Below, piece by piece: positions 23,179-34,864 of a DNA stretch of 64,000 bases. The position numbers were made by a program, and so were the translations under genes. Each line of letters starts with the position of its first letter. Position 1 is the first letter of the stretch. The stretch spans positions 5,194,647 through 5,258,646 of the forward strand of contig CM067307.1 in NCBI GenBank assembly GCA_034231615.1, in the 5' to 3' direction. The stretch is from Meghimatium bilineatum (taxonomy: Eukaryota; Mollusca; Gastropoda; Stylommatophora; Philomycidae). The notes under the pieces were generated by a model. The model searched no databases, was not told where the DNA came from, and saw nothing but the letters and a program-made list of their open reading frames with translations.

Positions 23179-24185
23179 AGGGCATTAAAAAGCCAATAAA
23201 AACACGGATGTATTACCATAAGAGACGCTGCGTGAGATCAGCAAGCAGGTATATTACGGAGATGGGGTTGGTATACACGAGACTCATACATTTTTCAGCT
23301 ATACTAATGACAAATGGTTCAAGGACGTGATATTCTGACAACGCTTCTTGACAGCCTCCTCTTTCATTGGTAGACCCGTGGTACCTACTAGCGTCATGTA
23401 TATAAAGAACGTTAGTGGTGCCAACCATGTATATATATCTTGATGACAGTAGTACAATCAAAGAAGATAACATTCACATAATTGTACAGGGGCCAAATGA
23501 TATTCATAACAATTGCCAATGAAGGGCTGCATGCCAAAAATAACCAAGGCGACTCCAAATATATAAATAGGGATAAATGGGAAAACACGGCAATAATTTA
23601 AAAAAAAACGTAACGAATGAAGTCCTAATTAATTCTGTACAGATGTCTTCTATATTGCAGATTGTCATGGCTATACGCCCCGATACAGCCAATTGGAATA
23701 GCATCCAAGGTTAAAAAGACGTGTTTTGGACACCAAGGCGAATCCACCACCCTCACAAAACACGGTGGTACCCCGACGACATAAACACGTTATAAGTTAT
23801 GCAGATAATAGTTACAACGCACAGATATAGACATGCTTCAAGTGAATGAAAGAAGAAGTTAATACGCTGTTTCTGTGTGTTATATTATTACGTTCACTGT
23901 TATGGGTGAATGTTATGTGACTAATTTTGTTAGAAATAACACATCCTCTATTTATAGCAAACATCAACATATCAAATGTACTTCCGCCAGGATTATAGTG
24001 ATTGTGTGGACGACACGAGCGTGTTGAGGAATATCAATGCAGACTTAGGTCTACACACAGACGTGATACACCAGTACTGTCGTGTATTTGAATATCAACC
24101 GACGCTGACACAAGCGTAAGTGCTCCGTGGATTAATTTTTAAGATTTGATGAGTGTTGGTTTGTGCGCTTGTATCGTCTCTATCA
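23179..24185. other. Mostly unique DNA with an L-D tail scrap
   Basis: Carries a dispersed motif (cgaatgaagtcctaattaat at about 23613) also present near 52893 and 56596, and at 23821-23858 the L-D LINE terminus (gacatgcttcaagtgaatga then aagaagaag). No gene seen. Confidence 0.5.
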
Positions 24186-24189
24186 TCGT

Positions 24190-24545
24190 TAGTATTACAT
24201 CCTACACCGCCACCATACGTGTCACATTATCATTACTACCCTCACCGACATCATCACCGTGATTACTACCATCACTACCACTATCATTAGTAGCACAACC
24301 ACGGCCATCATCATCAGTACTATCACACCCCACTGTTGCCATCATCACCATCACCATGATTATCACTAGCCCCACCACCATCGTCCTCATTACTAGCCCC
24401 ACAACCATCGTCATAATCACTAGCCCCACCACCATCGTCATCATTACTAGCCCCACCACCATCGTCATCATCACTAGCCTCACCACCATCGTCATCTTTA
24501 CTAGTACCATCACGATCGCCATCATCACCATTTTGATCATCCATC
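24190..24545. repeat. ATC-rich 27-bp minisatellite
   Basis: Units such as ccccaccaccatcgtcatca then tcactag. Left units are degenerate trinucleotide-rich sequence; the right ones are regular. Confidence 0.93.
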
Positions 24546-24745
24546 AAACCTCACCCCAACAATCATTACATCAACACATACACCAAACTCACTTCCGCTA
24601 AACAACAGAACAACACATACACCAAACTCACTACAACGGAACAACACATACACCAAACTCACTACCACTAAACAACAGAACAACACAACCATCATGAACA
24701 ACACAAACATCATGAACAACACAAACATCATGAACAACACAAAGA
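24546..24745. repeat. Short CA-rich tandem repeats
   Basis: Two small blocks: aacaacacatacaccaaact (three to four times) and aacatcatgaacaacacaa (three times). Confidence 0.88.
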
Positions 24746-24924
24746 CACAATGTATGAACTTACTCATCACTGTAAGCATCACGATCGCCTTCAAAATTGA
24801 CGAAATCCATTTAGAACACGCAAGTAGCACTTACCACTGGTCACCATAATGGTAAACACCAGCGGTCTAAGATCCCACAGCAATGCACATATCCTCATGA
24901 ATGGTCAATATAATTCTTAGAACA

Positions 24925-25560
24925 CAATCAGTATCAATAATCAATAGTTTCTACAGCACAATCGGTATCAATAATCAATAGTTTCTACAGCACAATCGGT
25001 ATCAATAATCAATAGTTTCTACAGCACAATCGGTATCAATAATCAATAGTTTCTACAACACAATCGGTATCAATAATCAATAATTTCTAAGTACAATAAT
25101 GATCGGAAATCAACTATTCCAACAACAGAATCAGTCTGAAACAATTCATACAACTAATCATTCATCAATAATTTTTTACAGCAATACGTATATCAATAAT
25201 CGATAACACACAATCTACCATGAATAATCGTTATCTCTTTATAACGATTAGTCATAAATAATTATCCCAACAATCGACTATCAAAAGTTTCCACAACTCA
25301 TCGGTCATCAATAATTTCCACAGCCAATCGGATATCAATAATGCAAATTCATAGGATATCAATAATTCCAACATCCAATCGATTATCAATAACTACAACC
25401 AATCAGCTGTCAAGAATTCATACAACCAATCTGCTTATCATTCCTGCAACCAATCAGCTAATGAATAATTCCCACAACCAATCGGCTATAAAATAATTCC
25501 GACACCAATCAGCTATCAAAAGTTCTCTAAATAAATCGGCTATCAATAAGTCCGTCTCTG
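24925..25560. repeat. 34-bp minisatellite decaying rightward
   Basis: Five near-identical units with acagcacaatcggtatcaat and aatcaatagtttct (24930-25095) grade into diverged 25-35 bp units with the core caaccaatcggctatcaata. Confidence 0.9.
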
Positions 25561-25689
25561 TGGGGGGAGGCAATTGTGTATCTGGACCGTTCAGAAAGCC
25601 ATCACAAACTGCTGGTCGTATTTGCCTATAAAATCCCTACAAACAAGAAAATGCTTGGTTGATGGCTACGTCATGGCTAGCATATGCTA

Positions 25690-25890
25690 CCACTTTTTAA
25701 TCAATAATTCCCACAATCAATCATCAAATAGTAATCAATACTCCCTAAAACACAAACTGTCAACAATAATCAAACATTTCTACAACACAATGTTCATCAA
25801 TAACCATTCTTATAATCCAGGCAGTCATCAATATTCCCTACAAACAACACTTTATCAATAATTCCTATCACAATCTTCCATCAATAACTC
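25690..25890. repeat. Detached decayed part of the 34-bp array
   Basis: Resumes the atcaataattccyacaa-type units after a 130-bp unrelated stretch, suggesting an insertion or local replacement within the old array. Confidence 0.7.
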
Positions 25891-25959
25891 ACTCCTACAA
25901 CAGAAATTTACAGCGTCCATTTCATGAATGAACTAGTCAATGGGGCAATTGCATAAAAA

Positions 25960-26145
25960 ACGTAAGACTTACTGTACACAACACATTATCTATCTCTATC
26001 TAGCTATTGTCATTTCCACGTGTGCCGTTAAGCGTCGTGGGGGGGGGGGGGAGTGGTTTGCACGAATACAACAGAAGTAAGACTAACTGTAACACATTAG
26101 CTATCTCTATCTATTGTCATTTCCACTTGTGCCGAGGGGAGGGGG
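25960..26145. repeat. About 100-bp direct duplication with G-runs
   Basis: Two copies of gtaagactaactgtaacaca, tatctctatct, tattgtcatttccac and tgtgccg, each followed by a G-rich run (G14 in the first). Confidence 0.82.
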
Positions 26146-26154
26146 GAGAGTTGG

Positions 26155-26388
26155 TGATGTCTGTCTTCGGTCATTTGGGTCGCATTCGTCATGGCACGCC
26201 AGTGACCCTTTAATAATGTATTTTTGATTGTCTCAACCCATCTAGTTATTGGTCTTCATCGTGCCTGGTAGCTTGATCTTCTGCTGTTGCATGAATAAAG
26301 TCTTCGTTGTGTTCTTATGACATGGGCCACTCTGGTTTTGTCTCGATGTAGTCTTGAGATAATCTAAATTTTTTTAATTGATATCTTC
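26155..26388 (-). mobile_element. Weak LINE 3' fragment
   Basis: The reverse strand can be read as RLHRDKTRVAHVIRTQRR then RPITRWVETIKNTLLK and NATQMTEDR, resembling the H-V-R...R-RW-I-K block at LINE C-termini. Interrupted and only weakly supported. Confidence 0.45.
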
Positions 26389-26396
26389 TTTCTCCG

Positions 26397-26925
26397 TCAG
26401 TCTCTTCTGGTGACATCTATAGCTTTCATTGTCTGTTGTCTGCCCCCAGGTGAATGATGGTTCATCGCATTCACACTTGCCGTTAAGCGTATGTGTGAGA
26501 GCTTAAGCTGTCGTTCCAAGACCAGATGTGTCGCCGAGGTTGCATTTAGTCCATGTTTGTTCAAGGATATCTTGATATTTTCTATCCACCGTTTTCTTGA
26601 CCTACCTTTGGCCTTATGCCCAGATATTATTTTGTTCTGTGCTCTTATTGGTATTTGGTTTGGGTTCATTCTCATAAGGTGACCGAACCATTTTACTTGC
26701 TGTCGTTCAATATGTTTAATACATGATATTATACCAAATCTTTTCCTAATTTCTTGATGTCTTATTTTATGTAGTTTAGTAACCATTACAGCTTTTCTCA
26801 GACACTTCATTTTACATGTAACGATTTTTCTTTGCTGCCAAGTTGTTAAAGACCATGTTTGACATTGGTAGCACAGTGTTGGTATAAACATTGTAGATAT
26901 TATTTGTTTTTTAATTTCCATCTTG
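26397..26925 (-). mobile_element. L-A LINE 3' fragment
   Basis: A 174-codon open frame contains ISTMFIPTLCYQCQTWSL, TCKMKCLRKAV, HIERQQVKWFGHLMRMNPNQ, KAKGRSRKRWIENIK and LVLERQLKLSHIRLTAS. This is the terminal half of an RTE-like RT polyprotein. No catalytic RT or endonuclease is included. The longest intact LINE frame in the window. Confidence 0.88.
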
Positions 26926-27150
26926 ATCTTTGGGTGAAGACGTAATGGTGAAAGTTATTAGGTCACTGTGTTTGTTTTCTGGCACAGTGTTTCTATATCC
27001 CTTTCTAGTCTGTCTTTTCAGAAAAAAATGTTGCCTAGCATTCATTAAACATCTAATTTCACGCACTGATCTTTTTACTAGGGTCTTTGTCAAGACCCAC
27101 GTTTGGCATATGTAACACAGAGCTAGTATACAAATACTGTTTACCAATTG
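26926..27150 (-). mobile_element. Second L-A fragment, tandem to the first
   Basis: Encodes VNSICILALCYICQTWVLTK then REIRCLMNAR, homologous to the start of the 26397-26925 copy in the same orientation, then diverges. Confidence 0.72.
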
Positions 27151-27239
27151 TTATTTTGTAGCCATGCACAATCATGCGTAGGGATTTTGACACATTAACT
27201 ACACACCAATAACTGGCAATCATACATACTCGCAACAGA

Positions 27240-27668
27240 TTTAAGCATATTCACTGCTAACATCCAGCTACTAACTTTTGCTGCTAACATCCAGTTATTA
27301 ACTATTACTACTAATTATTGCTGCTAACATCCAGCTACTAACTATTGCTGCTAAACTCCAGCTACTAACTATTGCTGCTAACATCCAACTACTAACTATT
27401 GCTGCTAACATCCAGCTACTAACTATTGCTGCTAACATCCAGCTACTAACTATTGCTGCTAACATCCAGCTACTAACTATTGCTGCTAACATCCAGCTAC
27501 TAACTATTGCTGCTAACATCCAGCTACTAACTATTGCTGCTAACATCCAGCTACTATCTATTGCTGCTAACATCCAGCTACTAACTATTGCTGCTAACAT
27601 CCAGCTACTAACTATTGCTGCTAACATCCAGCTACTAACTATTGCTGCTAACATCCAGCTACTAACTA
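27240..27668. repeat. 27-bp minisatellite, about 15 copies
   Basis: The unit is gctgctaacatccagctact plus aactatt; very homogeneous. Confidence 0.97.
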
Positions 27669-27732
27669 ATTCACATACCTTTTTGTATAAGGAATGACAG
27701 ATGCATCAACGTATTAATTAATAGTCAAATGT

Positions 27733-27884
27733 CATTATAACAATTTGGTCCGGACTGATGCAATATGCATGTTTTAACCGAAATTCGCTATATACAGCAC
27801 ACACAATAAAGAATAAATATAATTAGGGATTTTGAAAAGTGTTGTTAAATAGGAAGATATGTTATAAAAGGTTTCCACTGTACA
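27733..27884. mobile_element. TA-flanked MITE copy
   Basis: Contains ttggtccggac, aaattcgctatatacag, gggattttgaaaagtgt and the terminus ggtttccactgta, the reverse of the 11334 copy. Confidence 0.75.
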
Positions 27885-28495
27885 TTTATCGAACACTCAC
27901 CTACTAAATATTTTGTTTCAATAACAGAAGTGTATCTTGACAAGTAAGCTAACTATAACATAAAGCTACACAACGAGAAAAATACTGCACTGTTGCACTG
28001 CTGCACTAGTTGTAAAGATGACACCATGTGCCAGAATAAACGATCACAGAAACTGCTCACTCACGACCATGATTTCGTGTGGGTTACACATTCCGACAAA
28101 ATATACACAGTTGTAAACACACCACTAGAACTACGTTAAAACACTAGGTCAGGCAGGTCTGCGCGAACTCATTCGCCCGGTCAAATGTAATACTCCATCG
28201 ACAGCCGTGTAATGTCCTAGAATCACACATCTACACCTGGATATCACCAGCTTGCATTCCCGTTGCATGCCGTCACGCGGTGTCGCGGTGTGAACTACAT
28301 CTGATCAACTGGCTATGGCGAGTGAATTAATAAATACAAGTATTGTACGCTGTTACAAAGATGACCATCTGAGCTAACGAATTCTTTCTCATTTAAAATG
28401 TTCTTTGTAATCGCTTTAATATTAAGTTTGTTGTATACCCCCAACCTCCAAACCCTTCTTATATCCCCTTTCCTTTTATTTTTAAGTGATATGTT
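27885..28495. other. No recognised gene
   Basis: A run at 28499-28535 (agaggttctcaaagtgtacc then gggccacca) resembles one end of a hAT element, without a partner. Confidence 0.4.
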
Positions 28496-28559
28496 AGACA
28501 AGAGGTTCTCAAAGTGTACCATATGGGCCACCAAGATTGTTGGTAGTATATCCTATTCA

Positions 28560-29424
28560 AATACGCATAAAACAGAAGTAATGAACATCAGCAATTAATC
28601 ACATCCTGTGAACATAACACTTAACAAAACTAAAGTGAATATAATCTCTAAATTTAAATACTTTGGACGTATACTTTGGACACACAACGGGAAATTAGAC
28701 AGAGATTGAGACACGAAACTGATAATGCTAAGAACTTGTTATTTTCCGTTTGCAGCATACGATTGTGACACATGAATCCGAAGTAAAACAGCGGCAAAGA
28801 AACTCAGCGCATTTGAGATGAAATGCTACAGAAAGATAGTAAGAATCAATCAATCAATAAACCCATAACCCTTCAGGGTCGTAGAGGTACCACATTGGAT
28901 GCCTCAGCACACAGAGTCCTCCAGCGAATTCTATCCTCAGCGATGTGGATGAGTGTGGAAATATCTTGCCCTGTCCATTCCTTGATGTTGTCTGTCCATG
29001 TCTTTTTTTCCCTCCTCTGCTTCTTCCACCCTCGACAGTTCCCTGCAGTGTTGTTTTTGACAAGGAATCGTGCCTGCATACATGTCTGAACCATGCTAGT
29101 AAGAATGGCATGGAAGGAAAAAGAGAAACTCTGATATTATAACCACATTGAAGATGCCAGAGTGTTGGTTACTAAACACAATAACAAAAAGAAAACTACA
29201 CCTGTTTGGTCATATAAAGAGACAACTATTTAGAAACACAAATAATGGAGGGCAGAGTATCTGGGAGGAGGAGAAATGGCAGACTAAGAAGACGATGGAC
29301 TGACGACATTAAAGATAACATGAATAAGTCGTTGAAAAATGCAAACCGCATGGTATAAGACAGAGCAGGGTTCAGGGATTTCATTGGGAAGACAACGTTC
29401 TGGAGAGAATACGTCACATGACAT
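28560..29424 (+). mobile_element. LINE fragment (RTE-like RT C-terminal region) split by L-C
   Basis: The plus strand reads KTEVMNIS, FKYFGRILWTHNGKLDRD and AFEMKCYRKIVR. After the nested L-C insert it resumes with MAWKEKEKL, LVTKHNNKKK-like sequence, GRVSGRRRNGRLRRRWTDDI and NRMV-RAGFRDF. Without the insert and one TSD copy, the frame runs through KCYRKIVRMAWKEK, so the host LINE was in frame there when the insertion happened. Confidence 0.82.
28847..29096 (-). mobile_element. L-C LINE 3' fragment with TSD
   Basis: Flanked by the 10-bp direct repeat tagtaagaat (28837-28846 and 29097-29106). The reverse strand encodes LVKNNTAGNCRGWKKQRR, then WTDNIKEWTGQDISTLI and ASNVVPLRP-stop, followed by ggtttattgattgattg. 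The (TTGA)-type tail abuts the left TSD, as expected for target-primed reverse transcription. Confidence 0.9.
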
Positions 29425-29965
29425 GGAAGTATATTCACAAACAACGGGAAATTAGACAGTGGGATTCAGACAAGATGCCAGAAAGCAAACATAGTGACAT
29501 ACCAGCTATCACGATTACTGCTCAACCCACACATCAACATGGAGTCAAGAGACAATGATAAACACCATTTTTATGCCAACACTCTGCTGTTACTGCTAGA
29601 CGGACGCTGACAGCAGAGAAAACTTACAGCATGTGAGATGAAATGCCTAAGAAAAGCCGCAAGAGTGACTAAACAAGACAAAATAAGAAATGATGAAAGC
29701 AGAAGAATCGCATAAGACCATGCACAGAATACACCGAGAAACAACAAATAAAATGGTTTGGACACCTTATGAAAATGAATCATAGCCAACTATCAACAAA
29801 AACAAATAACATAAGAAGATTCGAATACAAGGCCAGAGGAAGACCTAGAAAAAGATGGATCGATAATATCAAGACAATCCGGAACAAATATGCTATTCAG
29901 CGTAGCCAAGGGGAAACATCTGGCCTTGGATAGACAATTGAAGTTCCCAGTCACCACCCCTACGA
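29425..29965 (+). mobile_element. L-A LINE 3' fragment
   Basis: The plus strand reads NNGKLDSGIQTRCQKANIV, CEMKCLRKAARVTKQDKI and QQIKWFGHLMKMN, then KARGRPRKRWIDNIKTIR, across several frame changes. Collinear with 26397-26925 and 4600-5140. Confidence 0.85.
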
Positions 29966-30147
29966 TTAACGGCAATTGTGGATATTCTGCCCACTATCTA
30001 CCTGGGGATAGACATAGATAATATCATATTCATGGTGTGTATAATTTGTTGTGTGTTTAATTAATTGATCAAACAAAACTTCATGATTACGTGGTTTCAA
30101 ATGTCCGCATGTAGAATCACATACGTATGACCTCTAATTTTGAATCA

Positions 30148-30272
30148 TCTGTCCTTACAATATTACAGCCAACATATTCGTTTCAGATACGGCACTTGAT
30201 GATGGCGTCCTTACAACGTTACAGCCAACATATTCGTTTCAGATACGGCACTTGATGATGACGTCCTTACAA
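30148..30272. repeat. 56-bp direct repeat, two and a half copies
   Basis: The unit contains ccttacaacgttacagccaa and catattcgtttcagatacgg. Confidence 0.93.
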
Positions 30273-30332
30273 CGTGTACTATTCGTACTAGTTCGTTTAC
30301 TACTAATGTTTCACTTCCATAAGACAGAATTG

Positions 30333-30452
30333 ACTCTATGTAACATTGAAAGGATCCTTTAAACGGTTCTATTGGCCAGGATAGGGAAATACTCTATGTA
30401 GCATTGAAAGGATCCTTTAATCGGTTCTATTGGCCAGGATAGGGCATATTTT
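30333..30452. repeat. About 60-bp direct duplication
   Basis: Two copies of ctctatgtarcattgaaagg, atcctttaa and ggttctattggccaggatag. Confidence 0.93.
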
Positions 30453-31138
30453 AAAATGAATCTATATGGGTTACATCCAAATGTCTAAAAGGTGAAAGAC
30501 CACAGGATCAAAATGGGCAGATCCTGGATGCGGCAGACAGAAGATATTCTCAGACACGTATGTGCACATACAAACATTAATACTCCATATGCATTACGTG
30601 GTACCCATTTCTGTAGTCATCATACTCCACAGGAGTTGCAAAAGAAATGGGGGGGGGGGAGGGGCAAAATCTCGAAGAGGTGGATGCATAATTCAGGAAA
30701 GTCATTGATGCTAACATCGCAGAAAATGCTACAATCTACTTTGATGAGTGTAATCAACGCAGTGCTAGGATGATAACTGGCACATTGACACTATGCGCCA
30801 TAAATTACGTCATTGGTTGGCATAGGGAGTCTGAAAACAATAGTGACAGTTGTTGACAAGGGAAGGGGATTGACACAAAGTTGACGTCAACAATCATGTT
30901 TTTTATGCACCAAGAACCAATGAAACTGAATTCGGAACATTTTTCTTAAATCTGAAAATCACGTATTTTAGTACATAACAAATAAAAACATTCAGTCATA
31001 AAGGGGGTGGGGAACATTTTGGGCATAATTAAGTAGGTTGGGGGGGGGGGTCTCCTCTGAATTCCTGACAGTTGTTGACAAGATGAGGGGGTTAAAAAAA
31101 TGGCAAGCAGTTGTTCTAGAAATTTCTGAACACACCCG
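30453..31138. other. No clear gene; G-runs
   Basis: Has two G-runs (30653 and 31042 regions) and attacgtcattggttgg, a motif echoed as attacgtcaaaacttg beside a C-run at about 46760-46795. The frame at 30492-30773 might include a LINE-like GRGKISKRWMHN block, but support is weak. Confidence 0.4.
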
Positions 31139-31139
31139 T

Positions 31140-31307
31140 TAGACCTGCTGGCTCATTGAAAAACATCCTTCTAAAGTGACTAATTTCTTGTGATTTTCGT
31201 TGATGACTTTCTGTATACTTTGTGTCGATAGACAACGAAGATCACATGTACAGTTAAATGCGTCATTACTCTAATATTTCAATGAATCAGTAGACCTTAC
31301 GGTGTCT
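31140..31307. mobile_element. Foldback (FB) element copy
   Basis: The left arm tagacctgctggctcattga with cttctaaagtgac pairs imperfectly with the right arm caatgaatcagtagacctta. The centre keeps the tgattttcgttg / acaacgaagatcac dyad. Same family as 58461-59670. Confidence 0.65.
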
Positions 31308-31858
31308 ATTGGTCAGAAAAACCCCCTGTAAGTAAGACAGATATGCCTATCTTATCGAGATACAGGAACCATCGGCATTACTCTCACCATGTGTTAAAAG
31401 AGACTCAGCAGACTTGGAATTACCAGAAGTTCATTGGAACCAGTTCTGTTTGCATATAACCTTTCTGGCATTCCTACACGCCTTCAAGATAAACAACAAC
31501 ACAGCGTAACACTGCCAGGTAAAGCCCCACACTGCGTGCCATATTTACGTATTAATCATAGTAGTTGCATCCAGCGCAGATTAAAAGGTTGCTGAACGTG
31601 CTGACGTAATGACTTGCCATAACAGATATAAATAAACCAAAGTATTTTCCAGTATACACAGACAGAGAAAATAATGTGTAATATTACCTGGTCTGTTCTG
31701 TACTTCACATCGAAAACACTGAAATATCCATACTCAGCTGCATCAGTTGATTGATGCGACTTTAATGGATTAACCTTTCAATGGATTAACGATGGGCGCA
31801 GGAAGATATGGTTGGATGTACATTTGGTAGAGATAACATAGGGCGAATGCAGTATAGG
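31308..31858. other. No recognised gene
   Basis: Unique-looking DNA with no domain or repeat noted. Confidence 0.45.
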
Positions 31859-31859
31859 G

Positions 31860-32850
31860 AAATATATAACAAGTAACATTATGCGGATGTAACATTGGAG
31901 TTAATGTAAAATTGGGAACAAGTAACATTATGTGGATGTGACAGTGTATGTAACGTTACGTTATGTACAACTGGTAAAAAATTAAAATAATGGTGATGTA
32001 ACATTATGTGGATGCAACACTGGATTAATGTAACATTATGTGGATGCAACACTGGATTAATGTAACATTGTGTGGATGCAACATTGGATTCATGTAACAT
32101 TGTGTGGATGCAACATTGGATTCATGTAACATTGTGTGAATGCAACACTGGATTCATGTAACATTGTGTGGATGCAACACTGGATTAATGTAACATTGTG
32201 TGGATACAACACTGGATTAATGCAATATTGTGTGGATGCAACATTGGATTCATGTAAAATTGTGTGAATTCAACATTGGATTCATGTAACATTGTGTGAA
32301 TGCAACATTGGATTCATGTAACATTGTGTGGATGCAACACTGGATTAATGTAACATTGTGTGAATGCAACACTGGATTAATGTAACATTGTGTGGACGCA
32401 ACACTGGATTAATGTAACATTGTGTGGACGCAACACTGGAGTAATGTAACATTGTGTGGATGCAACATTGGATGTATGTAACATTGTGTGGATGCAACAC
32501 TAGATTAATGTAACATTGTGTGGATGCAACACTAGATTAATGTAACATTGTGTGGATGCAGGCGCAAAATTAGGTGTATGCAATATTTCATTTCATTTTC
32601 CTTTAGCGCTGAAGTTAGCGCATAGGGCAGGAGATCAGATCTCTCCAATTCTGTCTGTTCAAAGCTATTCTGTCAGTTCTTGAATAATATGCATATTGGT
32701 TGTTTTACTTTCTCTAAGTATTGTTCTTCTGAGTGTTTCTTTTGGTCTACCCTTGGATCTTTTCCCTGTAGGTAATGCAATATTGGATGTATGCAATATT
32801 GAGTGTATGTAATATTGTGGGAATCTAACATTGGGTATATTTAGCATAAA
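31860..32850. repeat. 32-bp minisatellite, interrupted by a LINE
   Basis: The unit is atgtaacattgtgtggatgc plus aacactggatta. Right-hand units past 32785 are diverged (atgcaatattggatg). The array is split by the L-B fragment at 32588-32774. Confidence 0.95.
32588..32774 (-). mobile_element. L-B LINE 3' fragment inside a minisatellite
   Basis: The reverse strand encodes [35 protein letters not shown] and, after a frame change, the CANFSAKG end. It is flanked by atgcaatatt (32578-32587 and 32775-32784), consistent with a 10-bp TSD. The same string also occurs in a neighbouring array unit. Confidence 0.85.
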
Positions 32851-32861
32851 TAACACATGAA

Positions 32862-34136
32862 ATCTGTTTTAGTCTATGTACTTTGTGATACTGTTTTAGT
32901 CTGTGTACTTTGTGATACTGTTTTAGTCTGTGTACTTTGTGATACTGTTTTAGTCGATGTTCTTTGTGATACTGTTTTAGTCTATGTTCTTTGTGATACT
33001 GTTTTAGTCGATGTTCTTTGTGATACTGCTTTAGTCGATGTTCTTTGTGATACTGTTTTAGTCTGTGTGCTTTGTGATACTGTTTTAGTCTGTGTTCTTT
33101 GTGATACTGTTTTAGTCTGTGTGCTTTGTGATACTGTTTTAGTCGATGTTCTTTGTGATACTGTTTTAGTCTGTGTGCTTTGTGATACTGTTTTAGTCTG
33201 TGTGCTTTGTGATACTGTTTTAGTCTGTGTGCTTTGTGATACTGTTTTAGTCTGTGTGCTTTGTGATACTGTTTTAGTCTGTGTTCTTTGTGATAATGTT
33301 TTAGTCTGTGTGCTTTGTGATACTGTTTTAGTCGATGTTCTTTGTGATACTGTTTTAGTCTGTGTGCTTTGTGATACTGTTTTAGTCTGTGTGCTTTGTG
33401 ATACTGTTTTAGTCTGTGTGCTTTGTGATACTGTTTTAGTCTGTGTGCTTTGTGATACTGTTTTAGTCTGTGTGCTTTGTGATACTGTTTTAGTCTGTGT
33501 TCTTTGTGATAATGTTTTAGTCTGTGTGCTTTGTGATACTGTTTTAGTCTGTGTTCTTTGTGATACTGTTTTAGTCGATGTTCTTTGTGATACTGTTTTA
33601 GTCTGTGTGCTTTGTGATACTGTTTTAGTAGATGTTCTTTGTGATACTGTTTTAGTCTGTGTGCTTTGTGATACTGTTTTAGTCTGTGTGCTTTGTGATA
33701 CTGTTTTAGTCTGTGTGCTTTGTGATACTGTTTTAGTCTGTGTGCTTTGTGATACTGTTTTAGTCTGTGTACTTTGTGATACTGTTTTAGTCTGTGTGCT
33801 TTGTGATACTGTTTTAGTCTGTGTGCTTTGTGATACTGTTTTAGTCTGTGTGCTTTGTGATACTGTTTTAGTCTGTGTGCTTTGTGATACTGTTTTAGTC
33901 TGTGTGCTTTGTGATACTGTTTTAGTCTGTGTGCTTTGTGATACTGTTTTAGTCTGTGTGCTTTGTGATACTGTTTTAGTCTGTGTACTTTGTGATACTG
34001 TTTTAGTCTGTGTGCTTTGTGATACTGTTTTAGTCTGTGTGCTTTGTGATACTGTTTTAGTCTGTGTGCTTTGTGATACTGTTTTAGTCTGTGTACTTTG
34101 TGATACTGTTTTAGTCTGTGTGCTTTGTTATACTTT
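32862..34136. repeat. 27-bp minisatellite, about 47 copies
   Basis: The unit is ttttagtctgtgtgctttgt plus gatactg. Sub-variants (gtgtact, gatgttct, gtgttct) are scattered and denser at the left edge. Both strands stay open for more than 1.2 kb because the 27-bp unit lacks stops in those frames; the cysteine-rich and histidine-rich translations are not proteins. Confidence 0.98.
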
Positions 34137-34175
34137 TTTCCAGTCGGACCTGTAACATTAAATTGCAAGAATCAC

Positions 34176-34315
34176 TTAAGACGGATGTGTCTGGCCATTG
34201 GCTCAAATAAAACCGCAGCGATACAACGCTTTTCCATTCTCTGGACTACATCCTGCTACAAGAGATATCCAGTGGGAGTTTGACAATGAACACTCAAGGA
34301 GAAAAAGATTGCAAG
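34176..34315 (+). mobile_element. SINE-like family Y copy, internally shortened
   Basis: Contains acggatgtgtctggccattg, attctctggactacatcctg, then directly ctacaagagatatccagtgg. It lacks about 35 bp present in the 46858 copy. Confidence 0.8.
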
Positions 34316-34862
34316 AAACTAGAACTAACATGCATAACTGGTTGGAACCGACAACCCAGAGCAGGTGTGTATTTATTATCTGCTTCCGCAAGTTGTGGTG
34401 ATTTGTTTATAGTTGAGGGCGTATGTCAGCTGAGAGAGAACAAGGATTGTTCTTGTACTAGGTACAGGAATCAAATGTCATAAGGTAGATATATATATCA
34501 GAATGGGTAGGAAGGGCGTACATTCTGTAAGACATAAATGGGTCTGCCAGGAGACGTCTATAGAAAAAGTTAGATGTTCGGAAACAGAAACTAAACTATT
34601 TGAAAACCCCGGTTCAACTCTATAGATCAGTGGTTCTCCAGTTACGGGTCGCGACCCCAAATGGAGTAGCGTACGGTTTTATGTGGGATCGCTGGCTGAA
34701 ATCGTAACGTGAAAATAAATAAATGGAGAACACAATTCGGCAAAGAATAAGTCACGCAGATTATGAAGTGGAAAGCAAGGAATGCACAAAGAATACTAAC
34801 TTAGAAACATACACAAACATGTCTAGCGCTGTGGCGGGGGAGGTACAGATCGCGTCTGTGAC
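34316..34862. other. Unique DNA with a single hAT-like end
   Basis: The sequence cagtggttctccag then gggtcgcgacccc (about 34629-34658) resembles a common hAT terminus. No partner end found. Confidence 0.45.
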
Positions 34863-34864
34863 GA

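Noticed and set aside
32825-34168. Open frames of more than 430 codons on both strands
   Set aside because: They are translations of a 27-bp tandem repeat without stops; both strands are equally open and there is no start or splice context.
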